Notes: generated by a model not told the origin, from the sequence alone. A stretch of 64,000 nt of DNA from Parapusillimonas sp013416435 (GCF_052180245.1 NZ_CP197474.1:2356001-2420000), one strand, 5' to 3'. Shown: positions 45,267 through 57,339, counted from the stretch's first letter. Numbers and translations: made by a program.

Positions 45267-45722
45267 TTACTCGGTGCGCGCGGTATCGCGGGCCCGGGTG
45301 ATTGCATTGTGCAGCGTATGCCAGGCAAGCGTCGCGCACTTCACCCGGGCGGGGAATTCGCGCACGCCGGAAAGTACTTCCAGCTTGCCGAAATCCCGCG
45401 CTTCGGGGTGGGCTTCCGTAAGCATCGCATGCATGTCGCGAAACAGGGATTCGACCTCGTCCACGGGCTTGCCCTTGACGGCTTCGGTCATGAGCGACGC
45501 CGACGCCGTGGAGATGGCGCATCCATGCCCCACGAAGCTTGCCTGCTCCACCACGCCGTCCTTGACGATGGCATAGACGGTAAGCTGGTCGCCGCACAAG
45601 GGGTTATGGCCGTCGGCCGTATGGCTGGCATCCGGCATAGCATGGAAGTTGCGCGGATTGCGGTTGTGGTCGAAGATGACTTCTTGGTAAAGCTCGCGCA
45701 GGTCGCTGTGCTGATCGCTCAT
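45267..45722 (-). CDS. sufU: SufU-type Fe-S assembly protein
   Basis: 151 residues from ATG 45722 (AGGAAGG five bases upstream). IscU-like fold with three key Cys: NPLCGDQ, GHGCAIS and RVKCATLAWH. The insert characteristic of SufU, between the second and third Cys, is present (ASLMTEAVKGKPVDEVESLF region). SufU takes sulfur from SufS. It replaces SufE, which is missing from this operon. Confidence 0.93.
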   Translation of the reverse strand: MSDQHSDLRELYQEVIFDHNRNPRNFHAMPDASHTADGHNPLCGDQLTVYAIVKDGVVEQASFVGHGCAISTASASLMTEAVKGKPVDEVESLFRDMHAMLTEAHPEARDFGKLEVLSGVREFPARVKCATLAWHTLHNAITRARDTARTE

Positions 45723-45723
45723 C

Positions 45724-46974
45724 CTACCTTCCTGTTCCAAACAATTTCTGCGCCTTGCGCAGGGCGTCGATCAAGGCCGCCACGTCGTCCAGCGTGTTAT
45801 ACGCGGCGAACGAGGCCCGCGCGGTGCCGGGTATGCCAAAGCGCGTCATGAGCGGCATGGCGCAATGGTGCCCGGCGCGTATGGCGACGCCTTCGGTGTC
45901 GAGTATGGTGCCCAGGTCGTGCGGATGAATACCGGCAACCACGAAAGACGCGATCCCGGCCTTTTGTCCGGCGGTACCGATCAACCTCACACCGGGCAAG
46001 GCCTGCAGCCCTTCCGTGGCGTGCTCGAGCAGGATGTGTTCGTGGTCGGCGATGGCCTCCAGGCCGACGCCCTGCACGTAGCGGATGGCGGCATCCATGC
46101 CGACCACGCCCGCGATGTTGGGCGTGCCCGCCTCGAAGCGCTGCGGCACATCGGCATAGGTGCTGCGTTCGAAGCTGACCGTATGGATCATGTCGCCGCC
46201 GCCCTGCCAGGGCGGCATGTCCTTGAGGATGTCGTAGCGGGCGTACAAGGCGCCTATACCGGTAGGGCCATACAGCTTATGGCCGGAGAAAACGTAGAAG
46301 TCGCAATCGAGCGCCTGTACGTCGACCACCTTGTGCGCCACCGCCTGCGCGCCGTCCACGAGCACCTTGGCGCCGGCTTCGTGGGCCAGGCGCGTCATTT
46401 CCTGAACGGGATTGATCGTGCCCAGGGCATTGGAGACATGAGCGATCGCCACCAGTCGCGTGCGCGGTCCCAGCAAGGCGCGGTAGTCTTCAAGACGAAT
46501 CTCGCCGCTGTCGGTGACCGGTACCACCTTGATGGAGGCCCCCACCTGCTCGCACAGCATTTGCCACGGAACGATATTGGAGTGATGCTCCATGCCGGTC
46601 AGCACGATTTCATCGCCTTCCCCGATGGCGCCGCGCGCCCAGCTATGGGCGACCAGGTTGATGCCTTCGGTCGTCCCGCGCGTGAAGACGATCTCTTCGG
46701 GACGGGCGGCGTTCAATAGCTGGCGCACGCTTTGGCGGCCCTGTTCGTACAGGTCGGTCGAATGCTGCGAGAGCCAATGGACCCCGCGATGGATGTTGGC
46801 GTTCGACCGCTCGTAATAGCGGGTTTCCGCCTCGATGACCGCGGCGGGCTTCTGCGTGGTCGCGCCATTGTCCAGGTACACCAGCCTGCGGCCCTTGACG
46901 GGGTGCTGCAGGATGGGGAAATCGTCGCGCACGTCCAGCAGGACGGGTACGGAAGCGGCGGCGGGCGCGTTCAT
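45724..46974 (-). CDS. sufS: SufS cysteine desulfurase
   Basis: 416 residues, class V PLP enzyme. PLP Lys in FSGHKLYGPTGIGALYARYD, catalytic Cys in RAGHHCAMPLMTRFGIPG, active-site stretch VHWLSQHSTDLYEQGRQSVR and LDNGATTQKPAAVIEAE. It takes sulfur from cysteine and passes it to SufU. Start overlaps the sufD stop (ATGA); sufU begins one base after its stop. Confidence 0.96.
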   Translation of the reverse strand: MNAPAAASVPVLLDVRDDFPILQHPVKGRRLVYLDNGATTQKPAAVIEAETRYYERSNANIHRGVHWLSQHSTDLYEQGRQSVRQLLNAARPEEIVFTRGTTEGINLVAHSWARGAIGEGDEIVLTGMEHHSNIVPWQMLCEQVGASIKVVPVTDSGEIRLEDYRALLGPRTRLVAIAHVSNALGTINPVQEMTRLAHEAGAKVLVDGAQAVAHKVVDVQALDCDFYVFSGHKLYGPTGIGALYARYDILKDMPPWQGGGDMIHTVSFERSTYADVPQRFEAGTPNIAGVVGMDAAIRYVQGVGLEAIADHEHILLEHATEGLQALPGVRLIGTAGQKAGIASFVVAGIHPHDLGTILDTEGVAIRAGHHCAMPLMTRFGIPGTARASFAAYNTLDDVAALIDALRKAQKLFGTGR

Positions 46975-48274
46975 GAAAAGTCTCCCAGGGCGGCGCCACC
47001 GGGAACCAGCGACTGGATCGCGGCAACCACGCGCTGGCGCAGGAACTCGGGCTCGATGCGATGCACGGCCTCGGCGGCGAAAGCATAGGTCAGGACGTGC
47101 CGCGCATGCGCCTCATCCAGGCCGCGGGAACGCAGGTAGAACAAGCTGTCCGCATTGATCTGGCCGACAGTCGCGCCATGCGCGCACTTCACGTCGTCGG
47201 CATAGATTTCGAGTTCGGGACGGGCATCCGCCTTTGCCATGCGCGACAGCAGCAGGCTGTCGGAGCGCTGGACGGCGTCGGTCTTGTCGGCCCCTGGCGC
47301 AACCAGTATGCGTCCGCCGAACACGCCGCGCGCGTTGTCATCCAGCACGCCGCGGAAGAACTCGCGGCTGACGCCGAAGGGACGCGCATGGTCGATGACC
47401 GTGTGGTGGTCGACATGGCGGCGCCCGTCGACATAGTACAGGCCGTTGAGCAGCGTTTCGCAATGATCGCCATTGAAACGCGTCGCGATGTCGTGGCGCG
47501 CAAGGCGCGCACCGAACGACATGGAGTGCGAGTTATAGACCGAACCCTTGTCCTGTTCCGCATCGATGACCCCAAGGTGGAATGCCTGGGGGTCTTCCTG
47601 CTGGAGCTTCAAATGCGTGACATTGGCATCCGCCGCCAGCTTCAGCCGGGTAACGGCATTGGTCAGGCTCGCGCCGCTGCCCTGCCCCACATAGTGCTCG
47701 ACGATGATTGCGTGGGATCCCGCCTCGGCCTGTATCAGATTGCGCGGAAAGCTGGCCGCGCCGGCGCTGGCGGAAATGAACAGCAGATGCACCGGCTGTT
47801 CGATCGACACGCCGCGGCCCAGCCGGATGAAGGCGCCATCGGACACGAAAGCGGTATTCAGCGCCTCGGTGGCGCTGCCGCGCTGCTCGTCGCCGAACAG
47901 GACTTCGACCAGATCTGGCGCGTCCGCCAACGCCTGGGACAGGCTGAGCAGTTCGGCCCCGGCGGGCAGCGCCTTGATGTCGGAAAGCTCCGGCACATAG
48001 CGTCCGTCGACGAAAACCATGCAATGGCTGTCTTCCGTCTGGCGCGATCGCGCCACGGTCTCTTTGACGGACGCCGGCTGCGCCGCCGCAAAGGATTGCT
48101 GCTCCAGCAAGGCCAGCGAAGTATGGTGCCAGTCTTCCAGCCGGGTCGTAGGCCAGCCTTCTTCGGCGAAACGATCCAGGGCGCGCTTGCGCATGGCGGC
48201 AAGCCAGGGCACGCCGGCACCCGTCAGGCTTTGCTCGCGCGCGGCAAAATCGGATACCCAGGTATCTATGGAAC

Positions 48275-48278
<4 letters not shown>
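46971..48278 (-). CDS. sufD: SufD, Fe-S scaffold complex subunit
   Basis: 435 residues from ATG 48278 (MSSIDTWVSDFAAREQSLTG). The parallel beta-helix core of SufB/SufD proteins is evident, including HYVGQGSGASLTNAVTRLKL, VDHHTVIDHARPFGVSREFF and VKCAHGATVGQINADSLFYL with the conserved HGAT. Works with SufB2 and SufC as SufBC2D scaffold. Overlaps sufC and sufS by four bases each. Confidence 0.95.
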
Positions 48279-49042
<764 letters not shown>

Positions 49043-49054
49043 GACTACTTCTCC

Positions 49055-50514
<1,460 letters not shown>

Positions 50515-50518
<4 letters not shown>

Positions 50519-51018
50519 TTACGATGACTCCATGTCGTGGGGGAAGCCGCGACGGCTCTGGCGTTCGTTCCGGACGCCGGTCGCGTATTCAGAGAAAATT
50601 CGATGGGGGTGGCTGCGGGCACTATCATGTCGGCAATGCTGACGTCCTCGAGCGTTCGCCTGACGATGGCATTGATGCGCTGCCAATTCGTGCGGATATG
50701 ACAGCCCGATTCGACACTACAGGCGCCCGGCAAAGCGGTGCATTCGGTCAAGCCGAAAGGCTGTTCTTCAAGAGCGTCTATAATGTCGGCGATACTGATC
50801 GATTCGGCCGGACGGCCGAGCATGTATCCGCCCCGCGCGCCCCGACTGCTTTTCACCAGTTCGCGCTGACCCAGCAGCTTGAGAATCTTACTGACGGTAG
50901 GCTGGCCCAGACCCAGGGTCGCCGCCAAGTCGGCCGCGCTGAACACGCGGTCTGGGCACCCTGCCATATGGGTCAGCACCAACGTGCCGTAATCGATGAT
51001 TTTGCTGATGCGCAGCAC
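50515..51018 (-). CDS. sufR: Rrf2-family SUF regulator (SufR/IscR-like)
   Basis: 167 residues from a GTG at 51018 (VLRISKIIDYGTLVLTHMAG), the family's standard start; the frame extends upstream to 51093 across the promoter palindrome and is not used. Winged helix with SAADLAATLGLGQPTVSKIL and SSRGARGGYMLGRPAESISI. Three Cys in CTALPGACSVESGC are the probable [2Fe-2S] ligands, so it senses cluster supply. First gene of the operon and overlaps sufB. Confidence 0.9.
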
Positions 51019-51045
51019 CCGGCCGCCTCCATTCGAACAATAAGC

Positions 51046-51077
51046 ATATAGTACTACTTTGGTACTATATAGGTCAA
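51046..51077 (-). promoter_or_regulatory. suf operon promoter with overlapping Rrf2-type operator
   Basis: On the minus strand TTGACC (-35, 51072-51077), an 18-bp spacer and TACTAT (-10, 51048-51053). A perfect 9-bp inverted repeat ATATAGTAC / GTACTATAT (51046-51054 and 51062-51070, 7-nt centre) covers spacer and -10, so a bound dimer would block polymerase. The regulator encoded first in the operon is the obvious candidate. Confidence 0.8.
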
Positions 51078-51096
51078 GCCGGGGTCGGATCAAGCT

Positions 51097-51182
51097 GGGG
51101 TCAGACCCCGTACGGGGTCTGACCCCTCAAGACACGCGCCAAAACCACAGCATCGGGTCGGACCCCGACGGGGTCTGGACCC
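51097..51182. repeat. Palindromic repeat plus a degenerate copy
   Basis: Full copy at 51097-51126 (centre GTAC) and a decayed copy at 51155-51182 (GGGTCGGACCCCGACG... with a one-base-shortened centre). They separate the ABC exporter from the suf promoter. Confidence 0.85.
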
Positions 51183-52964
51183 TCATCCATCAATGCCGGC
51201 CTGCTGCAAGGCCCACATCTGCGCATAGCGTCCGTCCCGCTGCATCAGCTCGCGATGCGAGCCGGCCTCCAGCACCCGGCCCTGGTCGAGCACGATAATC
51301 TGGTCCGCGTCCACGACAGTCGAAAGCCGATGCGCGATGATCAGCGTCGTGCGGTCCCTGGCGATCTGGCCGAGCTCTTCCTGAATGGCGCGTTCCGTTC
51401 GCGTATCGAGTGCGCTGGTGGCTTCGTCGAAGACGAGTATGGGCGGATTCTTCAGCAGTGTACGGGCGATGGCCACGCGTTGCTTCTCGCCGCCCGACAG
51501 CTTCAGGCCGCGTTCGCCGACCTGGGTCTGGTACTGGTCGGGAAGACCCACGATGAATTCGTGGATGCGCGCGGCCTTGGCCGCCTGCACGATCTCTTCC
51601 TGCGTCGCGGCGGGATTTCCATAGGCGATGTTGTATAGAATCGTGTCGTTGAACAGCACGGTGTCCTGCGGAACGATGCCGATGTGCTGGCGCAAGCTGG
51701 CCTGGGTCCAGTCGCGCACGTCCGTGCCATTGATCTTGATCACGCCGCCGTCGACGTCGTAGAAGCGGAACATCAAGCGCGACAGGGTCGACTTGCCGGC
51801 GCCCGAAGCACCCACCACCGCCAGCGTTCCGCCGGGGGGAATGCGGAAGCTGACGTCGAAAAGGATTTGCCGCCGCGGTTCATAGCCGAAGTCGACATGC
51901 TCGAACTCGACGCTGGCCTGGCTGGTTTTCAAGCGACGGGCATCCGGCCTGTCGGCCACCTCCTGCCCCTCGTCCATGAGGGTGAACATGCGCTCCATGT
52001 CGGCCAGCGCATGCTTGATCTCGCGATACACAAAACCCAGGAAATTGAGAGGCGCGTAGAGCTGGGTCAGGTAGGCCGACACCAGCACCACGTCGCCCAC
52101 CGACATGGTTTGCTTCACGACGCCGCTCGCCGACAGCCACAGCAGCAAGGTGATGCCCACCGTGATGATGACCCCCTGCCCCATGTTCAGAAAGCTCAAC
52201 GAGACTTGGTTCTTGACGGCCGAGTCGACCCACTTGCCCAGGTTGCGGTCGTAGCGGTCGACCTCCCACCCCTCGTTTCCAAAGTACTTGACGGTCTCGT
52301 AGTTGATGAGCGCGTCGATCGCCTTGCTGTTGGCCTTGCTGTCCAGGTCATTCATGCTGCGCCGATACACCATGCGCCGTTCAGTGACCAGCAAGGTGAA
52401 GGCAACGTAGCACGCAATGGTGCCAAGGGTGACGATGGCGAAGGGCAGGTCGTAGCGCCACAGCAAAATAGCCGCCACCATGCCGATTTCGAGCAAGGTC
52501 GGCAAAATGTTGAAGACCATGAAGTTGAGCAGAAACCCGATTCCCTTGGTGCCGCGCTCGATATCGCGGCTCAGGCCGCCAGTCTGTCGCTGCATATGAA
52601 AGCGCAGCGACAATGCGAACAGATGCTGGAACAATTGCGCCGCGATTCTTCGGATCGAGCCCTGCGTGACCCGAGCAAACAGCGCATCGCGCAATTCTCC
52701 GAACACACTCGTCGCCAGACGGGCGAAGCCGTAGCCCAATAGCGCGGCAATAGGCAGGATAAGCAAAGTGCCGGGCAGGCTCAGCGCGTCGACGATACGC
52801 TTCAGATACAGCGGCAATATGACACTGGCCACTTTGGCGGCGACCAGACAGGTCAGCGCCGCGATCACCCTCCATTTGAACTGCCATACGAAAGGCAGCA
52901 AAGACTTGATGGTCTTCAGGTCGTTGCGATTGGAAGGTGCGGTGCCGCGATAGCTTGGTCTCAT
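51183..52964 (-). CDS. Atm1-type ABC exporter (half transporter)
   Basis: 593 residues: a six-helix membrane domain (about 20-310) with the Atm1/HMT1-like stretch TKGIGFLLNFMVFNILPTLL and MNDLDSKANSKAIDALINYE, and an ATPase with Walker A GASGAGKST, signature LSGGEKQRVAIARTLLKNPP, Walker B ILVFDEATSALD. This subgroup (ABCB7/Atm1) exports glutathione-linked sulfur or metal species and supports Fe-S biogenesis, which fits its place next to the suf operon. Separately transcribed from suf, as repeats and the suf promoter lie between. Confidence 0.9.
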   Translation of the reverse strand: MRPSYRGTAPSNRNDLKTIKSLLPFVWQFKWRVIAALTCLVAAKVASVILPLYLKRIVDALSLPGTLLILPIAALLGYGFARLATSVFGELRDALFARVTQGSIRRIAAQLFQHLFALSLRFHMQRQTGGLSRDIERGTKGIGFLLNFMVFNILPTLLEIGMVAAILLWRYDLPFAIVTLGTIACYVAFTLLVTERRMVYRRSMNDLDSKANSKAIDALINYETVKYFGNEGWEVDRYDRNLGKWVDSAVKNQVSLSFLNMGQGVIITVGITLLLWLSASGVVKQTMSVGDVVLVSAYLTQLYAPLNFLGFVYREIKHALADMERMFTLMDEGQEVADRPDARRLKTSQASVEFEHVDFGYEPRRQILFDVSFRIPPGGTLAVVGASGAGKSTLSRLMFRFYDVDGGVIKINGTDVRDWTQASLRQHIGIVPQDTVLFNDTILYNIAYGNPAATQEEIVQAAKAARIHEFIVGLPDQYQTQVGERGLKLSGGEKQRVAIARTLLKNPPILVFDEATSALDTRTERAIQEELGQIARDRTTLIIAHRLSTVVDADQIIVLDQGRVLEAGSHRELMQRDGRYAQMWALQQAGIDG

Positions 52965-53072
52965 GCCGCATTGTACTTTGCGGCAGGAAGATCAACCTTG
53001 TCACAAAGACAGCTCCGCGCAAGGAAACAGCTAATACAATATGCCTTTCACCGGGTGTAGTCTGGAGCAGGC

Positions 53073-53600
53073 ATGGCAGTATCCGACTTCGATTACGCGG
53101 CAGCGCTTCAGGCCTGCGCGCGCAACGATCAAAGTGCTTTTCGCAATCTGTACCAACACGAGGCGCCGCGCATTCTCGCGCTCGCCCTCAAGATGCTGGG
53201 CGAACGCAGCAGCGCCGAAGACCTTCTTCGCGACGCCTTCGTGCTGATCTGGAAAAACGCCGCCAGCTACGATCCCGCCACCGGGCCGGCGCGCGCCTGG
53301 ATATACAGCATCGTCCGCTACCGCGCCCTGGGCAGGCTGCGCCAGCCGGGCCCGGTTCGCAATTCTTCGCCCGGCTGGATGGATCAACTGCCCGGCGACG
53401 ACCAGCTTCGCGAATCAGACGACGACTTCTCACGCGCGCTGGCCGCATTGGATGCCACGCAACGGCGCGCCATGATGCTTGCCTATTTTCATGGGTGCAC
53501 CTACGAGCAGATGCAAGCCCGCCTGAACACGCCGGCAAGCAGCATCAGGCAATCGCTGCAGGCCGGCCTGACTTCGTTGCGGGAGCGTCAGTACGCATGA
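53073..53600 (+). CDS. ECF-type RNA polymerase sigma factor
   Basis: 175 residues; GGAG is six bases before ATG 53073. Region 2 (AFRNLYQHEAPRILALALKM, SAEDLLRDAFVLIWKNAASY) and region 4 (ALDATQRRAMMLAYFHGCTY, EQMQARLNTPASSIRQSLQA) are both clear. It directs transcription in response to envelope or oxidative stress, depending on the anti-sigma partner encoded next, whose gene overlaps by four bases (ATGA). Confidence 0.92.
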   Translation: MAVSDFDYAAALQACARNDQSAFRNLYQHEAPRILALALKMLGERSSAEDLLRDAFVLIWKNAASYDPATGPARAWIYSIVRYRALGRLRQPGPVRNSSPGWMDQLPGDDQLRESDDDFSRALAALDATQRRAMMLAYFHGCTYEQMQARLNTPASSIRQSLQAGLTSLRERQYA

Positions 53601-54649
53601 GCAACACCACGCCTCAGAACGACATCCTGCTCGCCGAATACACGCTGGGCTTGCTGAATGCGCGTGAAACGCAGCAGGCGCATGCGCTGCTCGGGCAAAG
53701 CGACGACGCCGTCGCGACCGCGCTCGGCTGGGAAGAAAGCCTTTTGGCGCTTACCGACCTTCTGGCGCCGGTGGATCCATCTCCCCTCGTCTTGCAACGC
53801 ATACAAACAAGCCTTGGACACGACACCACACCGCCGCCGTCCGCCCTGTATCGCAGGGTAGCCGGCGCGCCGTCCCGCCACGCGGCGCCCTCAGCTCCCG
53901 TTTCGCAAGCGCCGGCGCCGGCCACCGCTCCCGTCCAGCCGCCGGAAGCGCCCGCGATGTCCGCAGCGGCCGTCACGGCAACCGTGCCCATTGCCACCGC
54001 GGCGGCAGCCTCCATGGGCAGCGCTCGGACCGCGCCCGATCTTGCCGCCGCGACGGCCGCTGCCATGGCCGCGAAGCCGGCATCCTCTTCGGCGCCGGCC
54101 CAGAGCCCGCCCCGGGACATCCCGGAACGCACCGGCGATGCCGGACGCACGAAGAAAGACGGCAACATCTGGTTCTGGCGCCTGAGCACCGTGGTCTTTG
54201 CAGGCATTGCGCTGGCGCTCGGCCTGGCGCCGGCCAAGCCCTCCGCGCCGCCGGTGACCATACTCGAAGTTGCGCCGACCCAGGCGGCCGTACTGCAGGC
54301 GCCAGGGCATAGCTCGACCCCCGCCTGGGTCGTTACGATCGATCACCAGCAAAACGTCCACATGGTTCCTCAGGCCAATACCGACGTGCCGCCCGACGCC
54401 TCCGTGCAGCTCTGGACGCACACGGCAAGCATGCCTCAACCTCGATCCCTTGGCCTCATCGATCCGAACCGGCCGGTCACGGTGCCCGCCGAATTGATGG
54501 GCTCCGTGAGCGCGGGGCAAATTTTCGAAATGACGCTGGAACCACAAGGCGGGTCACGGGCAGCCGACCCGTCCGGACCTGTTCTTTATATAGGCCGCGT
54601 CGTGGCGCTGGGCGCCGCGCCGGCGGCCGTCAACACACCACCACGTTAA
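53597..54649 (+). CDS. Anti-sigma factor, RskA-like, membrane-anchored
   Basis: 350 residues from ATG 53597. N-terminal cytoplasmic anti-sigma domain (LLAEYTLGLLNARETQQAHA), an Ala/Pro-rich low-complexity linker of about 100 residues, one membrane helix at about 194-212 (FWRLSTVVFAGIALALGLAP), and a periplasmic domain of the anti-sigma-K type (WVVTIDHQQNVHMVPQANTD, FEMTLEPQGGS). It should hold the preceding sigma factor at the membrane. The linker is unusually long. The 3' end overlaps sdaA, on the other strand, by 20 bp. Confidence 0.88.
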   Translation: MSNTTPQNDILLAEYTLGLLNARETQQAHALLGQSDDAVATALGWEESLLALTDLLAPVDPSPLVLQRIQTSLGHDTTPPPSALYRRVAGAPSRHAAPSAPVSQAPAPATAPVQPPEAPAMSAAAVTATVPIATAAAASMGSARTAPDLAAATAAAMAAKPASSSAPAQSPPRDIPERTGDAGRTKKDGNIWFWRLSTVVFAGIALALGLAPAKPSAPPVTILEVAPTQAAVLQAPGHSSTPAWVVTIDHQQNVHMVPQANTDVPPDASVQLWTHTASMPQPRSLGLIDPNRPVTVPAELMGSVSAGQIFEMTLEPQGGSRAADPSGPVLYIGRVVALGAAPAAVNTPPR

Positions 54650-56015
54650 CGGCCAGCCCGCCCCGCGAGGTTTCCTTGTATTTGCTGCGCATGTCCGCAC
54701 CGGTCTGGCGCATGGTTTCAATGACGGCATCCAGGGAAACGTGGTGCGTGCCGTCGCCTTGCAGCGCCAGGCGGGCGGCGTTGATGGCCTTTACCGCGCC
54801 CATCGCGTTGCGTTCGATACAGGGAATCTGCACCAGTCCGCCGATGGGATCGCAGGTCAGTCCCAGATTATGCTCCATGCCGATCTCAGCGGCATTCTCG
54901 ACCTGCCAGGGCGTGCCGCCCAGGACGGCGGCGAGCCCTGCCGCCGCCATCGAACAGGCCACGCCGACTTCGCCCTGGCAACCGACTTCCGCACCGGATA
55001 TCGAAGCATTCTCTTTGTACAGAAAACCGACGGCTGCCGCCGTAAGCAGATAATCGACCACGCCGTCGTCGCTCCAGGCCGGAATGAAGGTCTGGTAGTA
55101 GCGCAGGACGGCAGGCACGAGGCCGGCGGCGCCATTGGTGGGCGCCGTCACGACGCGGCCGCCCGCCGCATTTTCCTCGTTGACCGCCATGGCGTACAGG
55201 TTTACCCATTCCATGGCGCGCAGGCCGTCGTTGTCGTCATTCCTGCGTTGCAGCTCTCGAAACAGCGCCGGTGCTCGCCGCCGAACCTTCAGCCCGCCGG
55301 GCAATGGCGCATCGGCCTGATCGTTGTCCAGTCCGCAGCCGCGGTCTATGCAGGCATTCATGACACCCGCAATCATGAGCAGGCGTTCCCGGACCTGCTC
55401 GATAGGCGCGAGCACGGCCTCGTTCGCCCGCATGATGTCCGCGATCGACAAGCCGCTGCTTGCGCAAAGCTGCAGCAGCCCCTTGCCCGTGGAGAAAGGG
55501 TAAGGCATGGGATCGTGCTGCGGCGTGCTTTCGTCGGTTTCAATGGTGTCCAGCGCCCGGATGAAGCCCCCTCCGATCGACACGTAGCGTTCAGCGCTCA
55601 GTTCGCCGCCGTCGTCGGCGAATGCGCGAAACCGCATGCCGTTCGGATGCTCGGACAGAGGACGTATGCGGTACGAGAAGGCGCGCTCTGGATTGAACGC
55701 GATGGGATGCACGCCCGCGACGGACAGGCTGCCGGTTCTGCGGACACCGGCAATGAGCGGGCCGATCCCGGAGGGCTCGACAGTATCGGGCGCGTGGCCC
55801 ATCAGCCCCAGCATGATGCCGACATCCGTGGCGTGGCCTCTGCCCGTTTCGGCGAGCGAGCCATATAGATCGATCGACAGGGACGCGGTCCGGTCGAGCA
55901 GCTTCCTGTCGCGCAGATTGCGAACGAAATTGCGTGCGGCCCGCATCGGCCCGACCGTATGAGAACTGGACGGCCCGATGCCGACCTTGAAGATGTCAAA
56001 TACCGAGAGTGTCAT
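54630..56015 (-). CDS. sdaA: L-serine ammonia-lyase (iron-sulfur dependent)
   Basis: 461 residues from ATG 56015 (MTLSVFDIFKVGIGPSSSHT). Alpha/beta fused single-chain type: KVGIGPSSSHTVGPMRAARN, the Fe-S ligand Cys in AEVGCQGEVGVACSMAAAG, LTCDPIGGLVQIPCIERNAM. It deaminates serine to pyruvate. Its start overlaps the DUF455 gene by 20 bp, so the two are coupled. Convergent overlap with the anti-sigma gene. Confidence 0.95.
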   Translation of the reverse strand: MTLSVFDIFKVGIGPSSSHTVGPMRAARNFVRNLRDRKLLDRTASLSIDLYGSLAETGRGHATDVGIMLGLMGHAPDTVEPSGIGPLIAGVRRTGSLSVAGVHPIAFNPERAFSYRIRPLSEHPNGMRFRAFADDGGELSAERYVSIGGGFIRALDTIETDESTPQHDPMPYPFSTGKGLLQLCASSGLSIADIMRANEAVLAPIEQVRERLLMIAGVMNACIDRGCGLDNDQADAPLPGGLKVRRRAPALFRELQRRNDDNDGLRAMEWVNLYAMAVNEENAAGGRVVTAPTNGAAGLVPAVLRYYQTFIPAWSDDGVVDYLLTAAAVGFLYKENASISGAEVGCQGEVGVACSMAAAGLAAVLGGTPWQVENAAEIGMEHNLGLTCDPIGGLVQIPCIERNAMGAVKAINAARLALQGDGTHHVSLDAVIETMRQTGADMRSKYKETSRGGLAVNVVVC

Positions 56016-56796
56016 GTTGAAGCACCTGTAGTTCGTCCTCCGTGAATCCCGCGGCGCGCCGCGCCTCGAGATTGAACGGCCCGCGCAGGCGCGGCGCCCG
56101 ATATGCGGCAGCCAGATGCTGGAATTCAGCCAGGGGATCCAGGCCGCGCTGCTCGCATAGATAACGATACCAGCGATTGCCGATGGATACATGACCGATT
56201 TCGTCCCTGAGGATGATATCGATGATGCGCGCCCCGGCATGATCGCCGACGCCGGCCAGCTTGTTCCTCACCAGGGGCGACGCGTCCAGGCCGCGCGCCT
56301 CCAGCGTGCGAGGCACGAGCGCCAATCGCGCAAGAAGGTCGTTGCGCGTGCGCTCCGCCATTTCCCACAGGCCGTCATGCGCCGGCATGTCGCCGTAGGC
56401 ATAGCCCAGGTCGGTCAGATGCGAACTCAATAAGCTGTAGTGGTGGGCCTCCTCGCGGGCGACCCGGGCCCAATCGAGATAAAACTGCGCGGGCATGCTC
56501 GGAAAACGCCAGAGGATGTCCAGGGCCAGGTTGATCGCGTTGAACTCGATATGAGCGAGTGAATGAATCAGGGCCGCCCTGCCCTCGGGGCTGCCCATGG
56601 AACGTGTCTTGACCTTCTGCGGTTCCACCAGTTGCGGCCGGGCCGGGCGCCCCGGCACGCCGTTCCGGCACGCCAGGACCTCGTCTTCGCCAATCGGCCC
56701 GTTATCGGACAGCCGGGCGACGGCCTGGACTTTGCATTGCGGATCGGCCGCCAGCAGGGCCTGCAGGGCAAGATTGCGTAAGGTATGGTTTTGCAT
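55996..56796 (-). CDS. DUF455 ferritin-like protein
   Basis: 266 residues. Four-helix ferritin-like pattern with metal-ligand residues: HIEFNAINLALDILWRFPSM, ARVAREEAHHYSLLSSHLTD and IDIILRDEIGHVSIGNRWYR (EAHH and EIGH metal-binding-type motifs). The DUF455 family is of unknown function, related to di-iron MiaE-like proteins. First in a transcript with sdaA. Confidence 0.92.
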   Translation of the reverse strand: MQNHTLRNLALQALLAADPQCKVQAVARLSDNGPIGEDEVLACRNGVPGRPARPQLVEPQKVKTRSMGSPEGRAALIHSLAHIEFNAINLALDILWRFPSMPAQFYLDWARVAREEAHHYSLLSSHLTDLGYAYGDMPAHDGLWEMAERTRNDLLARLALVPRTLEARGLDASPLVRNKLAGVGDHAGARIIDIILRDEIGHVSIGNRWYRYLCEQRGLDPLAEFQHLAAAYRAPRLRGPFNLEARRAAGFTEDELQVLQHDTLGI

Positions 56797-56823
56797 GGGG
56801 AGATTCTAGCCCCCGGCCGTGGT

Positions 56824-57240
56824 TCAGGACTTGGATGAAGTCCAGCGCACCGCCCCTTGCATGGACGTCAGGGCCTCCATCGGTGCGTTTTCCCGGAATT
56901 CGCTGGGCCAGACGCCCACGTACTCCCGGAAGGCGTTCGAGAAGTTGGCCGCGCAGGAAAAGCCCACCTCGCGTGCGATGGACTCCAGGCCCAGCGAGGT
57001 CTGGACCAGCAGACGCTGAGCCTTCCGCATGCGTTCTTCGCGCAGGAATCCGGCCACCGTCAGGCCGAGTGAACTCTTGAAGACTTCCGTCAGGCGATAC
57101 TTGGTCACGCCGAACGCGGCGGCGACCTCTTCCAGCTTGGGAGGATTGGACAATCTGGATGCCAGGAGCTGTTTGGCGTACGACAGCAACAATTGATCAC
57201 TCAAATCGCCGGACGCTTGAGTACGGTATACAGGACACAT
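56824..57240 (-). CDS. Small AraC-family regulator (DNA-binding domain only)
   Basis: 138 residues: only the two helix-turn-helix motifs of AraC (LEEVAAAFGVTKYRLTEVFK and LGLESIAREVGFSCAANFSN, ending AFREYVGVWPSEFRE). There is no N-terminal ligand-binding domain. Such stand-alone forms (like SoxS/MarA) are normally controlled by their own abundance. The start is uncertain because the first 15 residues are not conserved. Targets unknown. Confidence 0.88.
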   Translation of the reverse strand: MCPVYRTQASGDLSDQLLLSYAKQLLASRLSNPPKLEEVAAAFGVTKYRLTEVFKSSLGLTVAGFLREERMRKAQRLLVQTSLGLESIAREVGFSCAANFSNAFREYVGVWPSEFRENAPMEALTSMQGAVRWTSSKS

Positions 57241-57284
57241 ATACCTTCAACTCTAGGTACCATGCGCCCGTTTGTCCAAGCGTT

Positions 57285-57324
57285 TCCGCCGGCCTTGACG
57301 ATTGTTGACTTTATCGCCGGCGGA
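57285..57324 (-). terminator. Inverted repeat after the merR gene
   Basis: TCCGCCGGC / GCCGGCGGA, 9-bp arms with a 22-nt loop, downstream of the end of the translation operon on the minus strand. No T-tract. Possible end of the operon. Confidence 0.4.
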
Positions 57325-57339
57325 TGGGGGGCTTGTGTC

